Program-made: the position numbers and the translations under genes
Origin: an uncultured Myxococcales bacterium
GTDB lineage: Bacteria; Myxococcota_A; Polyangia; Polyangiales; Polyangiaceae
NCBI GenBank assembly: GCA_937902985.1
Contig: CALFNG010000256.1
Location: 43,094-107,093, forward strand
Length of the DNA: 64,000 nucleotides
Direction of reading: 5' to 3'
Part shown: in pieces, positions 54,966 to 64,000 of the stretch
How positions within the stretch are numbered: position 1 is the first letter of the stretch
How the letters are laid out: each line of letters starts with the position of its first letter
The notes under the pieces: model-generated
What the model saw: the letters and a program-made list of their open reading frames with translations, nothing else
Told to the model about the DNA's origin: nothing
Database searches by the model: none

Positions 54966-55811
54966 CGGCGCTCCGTTCCGACGCGTGCAAGTCGTCGCCC
55001 TGGTCGCGTACGAGATCGTGGACGGGGCTGAAGCTCTGAACGCACCTGCGTGAGCACGACATGAGGCGCCTCGACTCCAAGGAACTCTTGTCCTGCCGGG
55101 CTGTTGTCGAGGACGCGCTCTATGTCGTCCCAGGTCAGAAGGTGAACGACGAAGAGCCCTCTTGGACAGCGCCCGCGCTTTGCCCCCACGCACCTGGGCC
55201 GAGAAGCGAGAGCGCGAGCGACATCGTCAGGCCGCAGCGTGAAGGATCCCCTGGTCCGTTCTTTGCCGGCGGGGGGGCCGGGTTGGGGTTGGGGTTGGGG
55301 TCGCGTCGGGCCATGTGTTGCGGGGTGCATCAGCCGACTACGATCGGCCACGAAGGGCTGCGTCGTAGCCGTGGGCAGGACGCCGACGCATGCGGAATGG
55401 CCTTAAGGCCACGACGCACGTTCACAACGACGGGCGATGCAAGTGCTCTTCAGGTACACTAAAATGGTGGGGTACTTTGCTTGATGACCCGGGCGACAGT
55501 GGCGGACACCGAAACGGTGTGCAGGCGGAGCCACGAGCCTGTCCTGGCTCGTGCAAGCGTGCGTGGCGTGCGCGACGGCCGGAAGAGCCCGACGCCCAGT
55601 TTTTAGCTGACGGCCTACCGAACGATTCCTGCGAGGACTGCGAATGAAGACACGGAAAGTCGTCCCTTTTGCTGACATCGGCCTTCTTCATCGATATGGA
55701 AGCAGTGACTCGAGCACGTCATCGATCGCACCAGCCGCGGCGAGCTACGATAAATACCCCAATTCGAGGTCCACACTAGACGATTCCGGGAACGCCAGCG
55801 ACGGGACCACG
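54966..55811. other. Intergenic region, possible insertion-element debris
   Basis: About 850 bp with no convincing gene. It holds a G-rich repeat (55271-55300), a perfect hairpin CACGAGCC-TGTCCT-GGCTCGTG (about 55530-55551) with no T-run, and AT-richer sequence near 55446-55490. Minus-strand frames such as 54950-55351 include HLLTWDDIERVL, vaguely like transposase-associated sequence, but too short and isolated to assign. The plus frame 55644-55811 in front of the lipoprotein start is open but lacks features of a real N-terminus. Confidence 0.4.
55271..55300 (+). repeat. Telomere-like G-run repeat, G-quadruplex candidate
   Basis: GGGGGGG-CC-GGG-TT-GGGG-TT-GGGG-TT-GGGG gives five G-runs of three or more separated by two bases, three of them TTGGGG units. 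Such DNA readily folds into a four-stranded structure. It lies in non-coding sequence after the second nirB gene. Confidence 0.75.
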
Positions 55812-58800
55812 ATGGATGACGGGGGTGCGGCCGGTAGGCCTCGCGCGCGGCGAGTTCTCGAGGCGGTCGCTCTCGCCCTAGTCGCGCTCGCGGCATGGGG
55901 ATGCGGAACCGGGTCCAACCCGGCCACTCTCGGCGACACGCCGAGCACGATGCCCGATGGCTCCTCGGGCCCCTCGTGTGCGACGCCCAACACGGACTGC
56001 CCTTGCTCGTCCGACGGAGCGCAGGTCGCGTGCGGCGAGGTCGTCAGCCGATCGGGCGACTACGTGACCTGCTCCGAGGGAACCCGGACGTGCATGGGCG
56101 GCTCCTGGAGCGTGTGCGCGAGCCAATATCTGACGACGAAATCGGTGTCGGTGCAGTCGGGCGGCCTCCACGTGCTCAACATCAACCCGGCGGTCCCGTG
56201 CGTCGACGCTGGGGTTGTGGATCTCTGCGACCCCGCCCCGTGCATGGGGTTCGTGGATGATCCGTCGGGCCTCGACGCGGGCGCCGACTCGGGCCTGGTG
56301 ATCAATGAGGCGGGCGTGACGTTGTACGGGACGCCCGTTCCTCCCGCGGTGTGCAGCGGCCTCACACTCATGCCCAGCATGATGCCCGCGAAAGACCTGA
56401 CGATCACGTCGATCTCGACCACGACGGGCGCGCCGAGCCCCAGCACGCTGCAGTTCACCGCGTCGCTCCCCTGCTACTCCGGGACGCCCTCGTTCATCTG
56501 GGACATCAACAAGTACGACCTCGCGCAGGTGAGCACGACGGGCCTCCTGACGGTGGTGTCGCCGATCGCGGGCCCGGTGTCGGTGAGCGCGCTCGCGGGC
56601 AACCTGACGGGCACAGTCGTCAGCAACGTCACCGTCAACGTGGTCGACACGACGACGGGCCCCGCTCCCGCCGGCATCACCAACACCCAGTTTCCGGTGA
56701 CGACGGGGGCCGTCGACCCGCTCACCGTCCTCTACCCGTATCCGAACACCGTGTTCCCGCTGGGCCTCCCGTCGCCGCTCATTCAATGGAGCACCGGCGG
56801 TACGGCGGCGAGCGCGGTCAAGGTCACGCTGCGCTTTCCGGCCATGGGCACCCCGATCTTCAGCTGGTCGGAGATCGTGCCCGAGCTCCAGACGGCGCCC
56901 ACGCCGACGCTCGCGGCGCAGCCACGCGCGACGATTCCGCAGCTGGTGTGGAACGACCTCCAGCAGACCGTGGTGCGCAACAGCGGCGCGACCGGCGGCG
57001 ACGCGGTGTTCGCCATCCAGCGCTACAAGTCCATGCCCTCGAAGCTCTACGCCGAAGTCCCGACGACGATTCATTTCGCCAACGGACAGCTCAAAGGCAA
57101 CGTCTTCTACAACTCCTACGGCACGAACCTCGTCAAGAACTACGGCAACACCGTCAACGGCCAATTGTTCGGCGCCGCCACGCTCCAGGTGCCTGTCAAC
57201 GGCACGTCCCCCACCGTCGTCGTCGGCTATACGGACACGGGCACGGGCGCCGGCTGCCGCGTTTGCCACAACGTGTCGGATGACGGCTCGCGCATCCTGT
57301 CCAACTCGTTCATGACGGACCCGGCGGCCGGCTCGGGTGCTGGGGGTGAGAACACGACGTTCACGTACAACCCGACGCTCGCCACGCCCGTGCTGATCCA
57401 GGGCTCGGAGACCCTCGTCGGCAGCAAAGGAAGCAACAAGTTCACCTTCGCTGCCCTCTCGCCCGCCGGCAGTTACCTCTTCACGAGCGCGTCGCCGTCG
57501 AGCGCTGGAGGATCCAATGGCCTCTTCACGACGGCGGGGGTCGCCATCCCGAGCGCGACGTTGCCCGCGAGCCTCGGCGCGGCGACGCCGGCCTTCGCGC
57601 ACGACGCGACGCACCTCGCCTTCACGTACTACAGCGGAAACGCGCATCCGCTCTCGAACGTCGCGTTCGACGCCAAGTCGATCGCGATGATGGACTTCGC
57701 GGCGCCCTCGACGTTCTCCAACTTCCGCGTCCTCTACACGCCTCCGTCGTCGGCGGCCTACAGCGCATGGCCCGCCTTCTTGCCACCGACCGAGAAAGGG
57801 ATCGTCTTTCAGAACGAGATCACGGACAACGGCCGCGACTGGGCGGGTACGCGATCGACCTGCGACGGAACAGGAGCGTGCAACAACATCGGGGCGACCG
57901 CCGAGCTCTGGTGGGTGAGCACGGGAACGCCCCCCGTCGCGGCCCGGCTCGCGAACCTCAACGGGGGAGCGTACCTGCCGCGCAACGCCGCCACGAGTCA
58001 CGGCAAGAGCTCCGACAACCCGACCTACTACGAAGAGGTCTACAACTACGAGCCGGCGGTCCTGCCCGTGACCATCGGGGGGTATTCGTGGGTCACGTTC
58101 ACGTCGCGGCGTCTCTACGGCAACGTGGCCACGATCAACCCCTACTGGAGCGACCCGCGCTTCCAGGACATCAGCGTCCAGCCGACGACGAAGAAGATCT
58201 GGGTCGCGGCGATTTCCCAGAGCCCGACGCCCGGCGCGGACCCGAGCTTCCCGGCGTTCTACTTGCCGGGGCAAGAGCTCCTCGCCGGCAATGCGCGCGC
58301 GTACTTCGCGCTATCGGCCTGCGAGAACCCGTCGCCGACGCTGTCGGCGGCCACCCTCTGCACGAGCGCCCTCGACTGCTGCGGCGGCTCCGGAGCGACG
58401 CCCACGGCGGTGTGCCAGCTCGATCCCGCGCCGCTCGCGAATCCGCCGACGTCGCACTGCCTGCCGACGGGATCGGTGACGTGCTCGGCCGACGGGGCCG
58501 CCTGCTCGGGCGACGCCCAGTGCTGCAACTACGCCACGGGCGCGCGCTGCGCGAGCGGCGTGTGCGCGCCCGCGCCTCCGATCATCACGTACGCACCCTC
58601 GCCGTTCGTCGTGAATTTCACGGCGAACTGCCAGCAAGACGCGGGGCTGGGATACCCGGCCTGGAGGTTGTTTTCCTGGCAGAGCAGCACGCCGGTCGGC
58701 ACATCGATCGCGTTCACCGCCCAGACCTCGATAGACGGCGTGACCTGGGGCGCGCCGGTCTCGATCGGCACGGCCGCGGCGCCGCCGGTCGTGACGCCCA

Positions 58801-58982
58801 CCTGGACCCCGGCGGTCGCGGGCCCGACTGCGCCGACGGTCGACCAGGCTCTGCTCGCCGCGGGCCAGCGGTCCCAGACGTACCTCAAGGTGACGGCGAC
58901 GTTGAACCCGGATGCGACGAAGACGATCAGCCCCACGCTCACGAACTGGCGACTGGTGTACGATTGCCTGGCGTCGGAGTGA
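55812..58982 (+). CDS. Large c-heme-motif lipoprotein, propeller-like
   Basis: 1056 residues from ATG 55812 (MDDGGAAGRPRARRVLEAVA). A signal sequence of four Arg followed by a hydrophobic core ends in AWGC (Cys31, an imperfect lipobox). One heme motif, CRVCH, is at 482-486 (GTGAGCRVCHNVSDDGSRIL), followed by the repeated beta-strand pattern of a WD40/PD40-type propeller (FTFAALSPAGSYLFTSA; PAFAHDATHLAFTYYSG). Cys-rich segments near 830-930 (CCGGSG; CTCSADGAACSGDAQCC) recall myxobacterial disulfide-rich repeats. Surface electron-transfer or binding protein of unknown function. It is translationally coupled to the next gene (TGATG). Confidence 0.82.
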   Translation: MDDGGAAGRPRARRVLEAVALALVALAAWGCGTGSNPATLGDTPSTMPDGSSGPSCATPNTDCPCSSDGAQVACGEVVSRSGDYVTCSEGTRTCMGGSWSVCASQYLTTKSVSVQSGGLHVLNINPAVPCVDAGVVDLCDPAPCMGFVDDPSGLDAGADSGLVINEAGVTLYGTPVPPAVCSGLTLMPSMMPAKDLTITSISTTTGAPSPSTLQFTASLPCYSGTPSFIWDINKYDLAQVSTTGLLTVVSPIAGPVSVSALAGNLTGTVVSNVTVNVVDTTTGPAPAGITNTQFPVTTGAVDPLTVLYPYPNTVFPLGLPSPLIQWSTGGTAASAVKVTLRFPAMGTPIFSWSEIVPELQTAPTPTLAAQPRATIPQLVWNDLQQTVVRNSGATGGDAVFAIQRYKSMPSKLYAEVPTTIHFANGQLKGNVFYNSYGTNLVKNYGNTVNGQLFGAATLQVPVNGTSPTVVVGYTDTGTGAGCRVCHNVSDDGSRILSNSFMTDPAAGSGAGGENTTFTYNPTLATPVLIQGSETLVGSKGSNKFTFAALSPAGSYLFTSASPSSAGGSNGLFTTAGVAIPSATLPASLGAATPAFAHDATHLAFTYYSGNAHPLSNVAFDAKSIAMMDFAAPSTFSNFRVLYTPPSSAAYSAWPAFLPPTEKGIVFQNEITDNGRDWAGTRSTCDGTGACNNIGATAELWWVSTGTPPVAARLANLNGGAYLPRNAATSHGKSSDNPTYYEEVYNYEPAVLPVTIGGYSWVTFTSRRLYGNVATINPYWSDPRFQDISVQPTTKKIWVAAISQSPTPGADPSFPAFYLPGQELLAGNARAYFALSACENPSPTLSAATLCTSALDCCGGSGATPTAVCQLDPAPLANPPTSHCLPTGSVTCSADGAACSGDAQCCNYATGARCASGVCAPAPPIITYAPSPFVVNFTANCQQDAGLGYPAWRLFSWQSSTPVGTSIAFTAQTSIDGVTWGAPVSIGTAAAPPVVTPTWTPAVAGPTAPTVDQALLAAGQRSQTYLKVTATLNPDATKTISPTLTNWRLVYDCLASE

Positions 58983-60121
58983 TGAGGATGAAAGCGCGTC
59001 GGTTCGGGGGCTCCGCCGTTGCCGTTGCCCTTGTCGTGGGGCTGACGTGCCCCCTGCTCGCGTGCTCCTCGGGGGCGAGCCGTCCCGGCCTTGAAGGGAT
59101 CGTCGATGCCGCGACGCGCGACGCGGGGTCCACCGACGCCACGAGCGACGGCGCGCCGGTCCAGGGCGAAGCCGGCCCAGGGGACGACGCGACGGCCAGC
59201 AGCGACGCCGCCGGCGCGGGGGACACCGGCGTGGCACCCGGGGACGACGGGGGGCCTGGCGACGCGACCGGCGACGACGGCGCCGTGTTCGGACCTCCTC
59301 CGCCGCCGCCGGCCTGCACCAAGAACGCCGCGTGGGGAACGGGCGCGCCGCTCGACCTCTCGACTCCGGGAGACGATCTGCTCGACGCCCTGACGCCCGA
59401 CGAACTGTCCATCGTCTGGACCGTGGTCAACGGGGCGGCCAAGGCGATCCACTACGCCGATCGCGCGTCGACCGCGGGCGCCTTCGCCGCCCAGTCGCTG
59501 CCGGCGGGCCTCTTCACGAACGCGCGCGTCGCGCTCAGCGCCGACGGGCTGCGGCTCGTCGTCGTCAACGCCGACGGCCAAGGATTCTCGCAGATCGCGC
59601 GCGCCACTCGCGGCGACGCCTTCGACCCCAACGCCGCCCTTGCGACGGCGGCGGGTTACGACAACTTCGCCGGGGTCCTGGCACCGGGGCAGTCGTACGG
59701 CGATCCCGTCCTCGCGGCGAGCGACACGGCCTTCTTCTACTCCGTCTACGGCGGCGGCGCGGATGGCGGTCAGGCCGACGCGGGGGCGCCCACGATCTTC
59801 CGTGCGGCCCGCTTGCGCCCCACCGACGCGTGGCCTGCCGGGGCGCCGCTCGCGTCGTCGACGGGTTTGTTACCCCAGGGCGCGCTGCGCCGGAGGCCGA
59901 CGGGCCTCTCTTCGGATCAGCAGACACTCTTCTTCTGGGACGAGATCACCGGCAGCGAGCGGGCGGCCTGGATGGACGCTCAATCGGCGACCGGCGCGTT
60001 CGACTCGTTCGTCGACCTCGGGACCCGCAGCCTGGCCGTCCCGAGCGCGTCGTGCGGTACGCTCTATTTCTCTGCGCAGGGGGCGAGCTCGATCGACCTC
60101 TTCAGCGCGACGAGCCACTGA
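58982..60121 (+). CDS. Hypothetical lipoprotein with PD40-like propeller
   Basis: 379 residues. Signal peptide MKARRFGGSAVAVALVVGLT ends in LLACSS (lipobox LLAC), then a Gly/Asp/Ala-rich linker with a six-Pro run (GPPPPPPACT). The mature part has repeats such as DALTPDELSIVWTV, VALSADGLRLVVVNADGQ and TGLSSDQQTLFFWDEI, the pattern of PD40/TolB-type propeller blades. Start at 58982 (MRMKARR) overlaps the previous stop; the second Met at 58988 is possible. It likely works with the upstream propeller lipoprotein at the cell surface. Confidence 0.82.
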   Translation: MRMKARRFGGSAVAVALVVGLTCPLLACSSGASRPGLEGIVDAATRDAGSTDATSDGAPVQGEAGPGDDATASSDAAGAGDTGVAPGDDGGPGDATGDDGAVFGPPPPPPACTKNAAWGTGAPLDLSTPGDDLLDALTPDELSIVWTVVNGAAKAIHYADRASTAGAFAAQSLPAGLFTNARVALSADGLRLVVVNADGQGFSQIARATRGDAFDPNAALATAAGYDNFAGVLAPGQSYGDPVLAASDTAFFYSVYGGGADGGQADAGAPTIFRAARLRPTDAWPAGAPLASSTGLLPQGALRRRPTGLSSDQQTLFFWDEITGSERAAWMDAQSATGAFDSFVDLGTRSLAVPSASCGTLYFSAQGASSIDLFSATSH

Positions 60122-60140
60122 GATGGCGTAAGATGTGCGC

Positions 60141-62123
60141 ATGCCGCCGACGGACAGCATCGAATCGCTTCTGAAAGAAGAGCGCCGATTTCATCCGGAC
60201 CCGACCTTCGTCCGGCACGCCCGCGTCGGGTCGCACCACGCCTACGCGGCGATGCACAAGCAGTCCCTCGACGAGCCCGAGATCTTCTGGCGCGAGCAAA
60301 CGGTCGACCTCGTCTGGCGCACGCCGTGGAAGACGTTCTCCGAATGGAAGCTGCCCCACGCGAAGTTCTTCGTGGGCGCGACGCTCAACCTCACCGAGAG
60401 CTGCCTCGACCGGCACCTGACCACGTCGCGGCGCACGAAGGCCGCTCTCGTCTGGGAGGGTGAGCCCGGCGACTCGCGCACGCTCACTTACTTCGAGCTG
60501 CACCGCGAGGTCGTCCGCGCGGCCGCGGCGCTGACCGACCTCGGGGTCAAGGCGGGCGATCGCGTCGCCATCTACATGGGCATGGTCCCCGAGGTCGTGG
60601 TCGCGATGCTCGCGTGCGCGCGGCTCGGCGCGCCGCACTCGGTCGTCTTCGCCGGCTTCAGCGCCGAGGCGCTCCGCGACCGGATCAACGACTGCGGCGC
60701 CAAGGTGCTCCTCACGCAGGACGGCGCGTGGCGACGCGGCAGCGTCGTGCCCCTCAAGGCCATGGCCGACGTGGCCCTGCAGCAGACGCCCACCGTCGAG
60801 AAGGTCGTCGTCCTCCGGCGCATCGGGCGCGGCGAGACCCAGGTCGTGATGAAGCACGGCCGCGACGTCTGGTGGGACGACTGGCTCTCCCGCGTCGGCC
60901 CGGGCCCGAGCCTCGATCACGCGAAGGCGCCGCCCGCGTTCGACGCCGAGCACCCGCTCTTCGTCCTCTACACGTCGGGCTCCACCGGCAAGCCCAAGGG
61001 CGTGCTCCACACGACCGCGGGGTACCTCGCCGGCGTGCACGTCACGACCAAGTACGTCTTCGACCTCAGGGACGACGACACCTACTGGTGCACCGCCGAC
61101 ATCGGCTGGGTCACCGGCCACAGCTACATCGTCTACGGTCCGCTCTCGTGCGGGGCCACGTGCGTCATGTTCGAAGGGGCGCCGAACTTCCCCGACTGGG
61201 GCCGCTTCTGGAGCGTCATCGAGCGCCACGGCGTCACCGTGCTCTACACGGCGCCCACGGCCATTCGCGCCTTCATTCGCGCCGGCGACGAGTGGCCGGC
61301 CCGGTACGATCTGTCCTCGCTACGCCTCCTTGGCAGCGTGGGCGAGCCGATCAACCCGGAGGCGTGGATGTGGTACCACCGCGTCGTCGGCAAAGAGCGG
61401 TGCCCCATTGTCGACACGTGGTGGCAGACCGAGACCGGGAGCATCATGCTCGCCACGTTGCCGGGGGCCGTGTTCGCCAAGCCCGGCAGCACCGGGCTCC
61501 CGCTCTTCGGCGTCGAAGTGGGCGTCGTGAAAGACCGCGGCGAAGACTGCTCGCCCGGCGAGGGCGGCAAGCTCGTGGTCAAGCGGCCCTGGCCCTCGAT
61601 GGCGCGCACGCTGTGGAAGGACGACGACCGGTACCTGAAGACGTACTGGGACGTCATTCCCAACGTGTACTTCACGGGCGACGGCGCGCGCCGCGACGAA
61701 GACGACTACCTCTGGGTGGTCGGCCGCATCGACGACGTGCTCAACGTCGCCGGCCATCGCATCGGCACTGCCGAGATCGAGAGCGCCCTCGTGAGCCATC
61801 CGTCGGTGGCCGAGGCCGCCGCCGTCGGTCGCCCCGACGAACTCAAGGGCCACGCGCTGGTCGTCTTCGTGACGGTCAAGGCGGGACAGAAGGCGGGCAA
61901 GGAGCTGAAAGAGGCGCTGGCCGCGCACATCGACAAGGAGATCGGAAAGTTCGCCCGGCCCGATTCCATTCGCTTCACCGATGCGCTCCCCAAGACGCGA
62001 AGCGGAAAGATCATGCGGCGGCTGTTGAAAGACATTGCCGCAGGCGGAGAGACCCAGGGAGACACGTCGACCCTCGAAGACCTCGGCGTGCTCGCGAAGC
62101 TTCGCGCGACCGAAGAAGATTGA
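60141..62123 (+). CDS. acs: Acetyl-CoA synthetase (AMP-forming)
   Basis: 660 residues, the normal length for Acs. Adenylation core motifs: [20 protein letters not shown] (P-loop), [33 protein letters not shown] (the Trp that limits substrates to acetate) and [22 protein letters not shown]; the catalytic Lys is in [11 protein letters not shown] near residue 620. It activates acetate, and probably propionate poorly, to acyl-CoA. ATG at 60141; a GTG at 60135 is possible. It is 19 bp after the lipoprotein gene and 21 bp before the kinase gene. Confidence 0.93.
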   Translation: MPPTDSIESLLKEERRFHPDPTFVRHARVGSHHAYAAMHKQSLDEPEIFWREQTVDLVWRTPWKTFSEWKLPHAKFFVGATLNLTESCLDRHLTTSRRTKAALVWEGEPGDSRTLTYFELHREVVRAAAALTDLGVKAGDRVAIYMGMVPEVVVAMLACARLGAPHSVVFAGFSAEALRDRINDCGAKVLLTQDGAWRRGSVVPLKAMADVALQQTPTVEKVVVLRRIGRGETQVVMKHGRDVWWDDWLSRVGPGPSLDHAKAPPAFDAEHPLFVLYTSGSTGKPKGVLHTTAGYLAGVHVTTKYVFDLRDDDTYWCTADIGWVTGHSYIVYGPLSCGATCVMFEGAPNFPDWGRFWSVIERHGVTVLYTAPTAIRAFIRAGDEWPARYDLSSLRLLGSVGEPINPEAWMWYHRVVGKERCPIVDTWWQTETGSIMLATLPGAVFAKPGSTGLPLFGVEVGVVKDRGEDCSPGEGGKLVVKRPWPSMARTLWKDDDRYLKTYWDVIPNVYFTGDGARRDEDDYLWVVGRIDDVLNVAGHRIGTAEIESALVSHPSVAEAAAVGRPDELKGHALVVFVTVKAGQKAGKELKEALAAHIDKEIGKFARPDSIRFTDALPKTRSGKIMRRLLKDIAAGGETQGDTSTLEDLGVLAKLRATEED

Positions 62124-62144
62124 CGCTAAGATCCCCACGCCCAA

Positions 62145-63687
<1,543 letters not shown>

Positions 63688-63716
<29 letters not shown>

Positions 63717-63963
63717 CCGCCCGCAGCACGTTCGCCGACGTGCTCGCCCTCGAGTTGGAGACGTCGCCGCAGCCGTTGCTGCCCGTGCCGCAGGCGAAGC
63801 CGGCGTTGTAGCAGGTGGTGATCGGTTCGCATGAAACCTCAGCGGCCGTCGAGCCCACAGCCTCGCCCGGGGCTCCGGGAACGCTCGCGCTGCATGCAGC
63901 GACCATCGCGATCGATGCGACGCCGACGAAGGCGAAGAAACCGGTGACGGAAATCTTGTACAT
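63688..63963 (-). CDS. Small cysteine-containing lipoprotein
   Basis: 91 residues from ATG 63963, with AGGGGG five bases upstream. Signal peptide MYKISVTGFFAFVGVASIAM ends in the lipobox VAAC, and the mature peptide has four cysteines in AEVSCEPITTCYNAGFACGTGSNGC, suggesting two disulfides, before an Ala/Ser-rich tail. No family is recognised. The 3' end overlaps the convergent kinase gene by 29 bp. Confidence 0.7.
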
Positions 63964-64000
63964 GGGCACCCCCTGGACGGGAGATTCACGTCTACCACCC

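Noticed and set aside
55061..55462. Plus-strand 133-codon frame
   Set aside because: No signal, motif or ribosome site; runs through the G-rich repeat.
55644..55811. Longer N-terminus for the large lipoprotein
   Set aside because: Starting at 55644 would bury the signal peptide about 65 residues inside the protein.

Overview
The window is high-GC DNA from a bacterium that looks like a myxobacterium (Myxococcota, probably Polyangiales). The support is indirect but consistent: lipoproteins whose lipobox is followed by Asp/Ala/Gly-rich linkers, two Ser/Thr kinases, an MglA-like GTPase, several Roadblock/LC7 proteins, a B12-dependent ribonucleotide reductase, and many 4-bp stop/start overlaps. 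No rRNA, tRNA or CRISPR array was seen.

Positions 1-30500 are mostly housekeeping: homoserine-kinase-like enzyme, SEC-C protein, dynamin-like GTPase with an M48 peptidase, PrxQ, an overlapping MglA-like GTPase / PocR-histidine kinase / ThiL operon, NrdJ, HemW, Rel (ppGpp), a c-type cytochrome lipoprotein and a MutS-like ATPase. Positions 21954-28082 form a divergent sulfur locus: substrate-binding protein and siroheme sulfite/nitrite reductase on the minus strand; XRE-cupin regulator, ABC ATPase, permease and siroheme-forming CobA on the plus strand. Paired inverted repeats of one family lie between several of these genes.

Positions 28450-33750 are decayed: a 66-bp tandem repeat, an ISKra4-type transposase fragment abutting an integrase fragment, a frameshifted and truncated ECF sigma gene behind a YCII-domain gene, and a truncated pyridoxamine-oxidase-like N-terminus. 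An intact arylsulfotransferase-like lipoprotein and an aldo/keto reductase are interspersed.

Positions 33754-54965 are a nitrate/nitrite island. A NarK transporter and a sigma-54 activator flank an operon of HemD, NirB-NirD fusion, a truncated MoaA, nitrate reductase and a FAD/BFD electron-transfer protein. Candidate -24/-12 promoters occur before narK, before a truncated exported protein and before the operon. A shared 15-bp dyad (GCGACAATTTCGTCG) lies about 120-130 bp upstream of them and is a plausible activator site. Further on are a formate/nitrite channel with a damaged 5' end, a cytochrome c, and a signalling cassette: three LC7-domain proteins (one with DUF4388), a Ser/Thr kinase, and a membrane HAMP sensor with one c-heme motif. 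A second NirB-NirD fusion follows directly. This cassette is the best candidate here for an undescribed system: a heme-based sensor with kinase and LC7 output tied to nitrite metabolism.

Positions 55812-63963 carry a large heme-motif lipoprotein, a propeller-like lipoprotein, acetyl-CoA synthetase, a membrane Ser/Thr kinase and a small lipoprotein.
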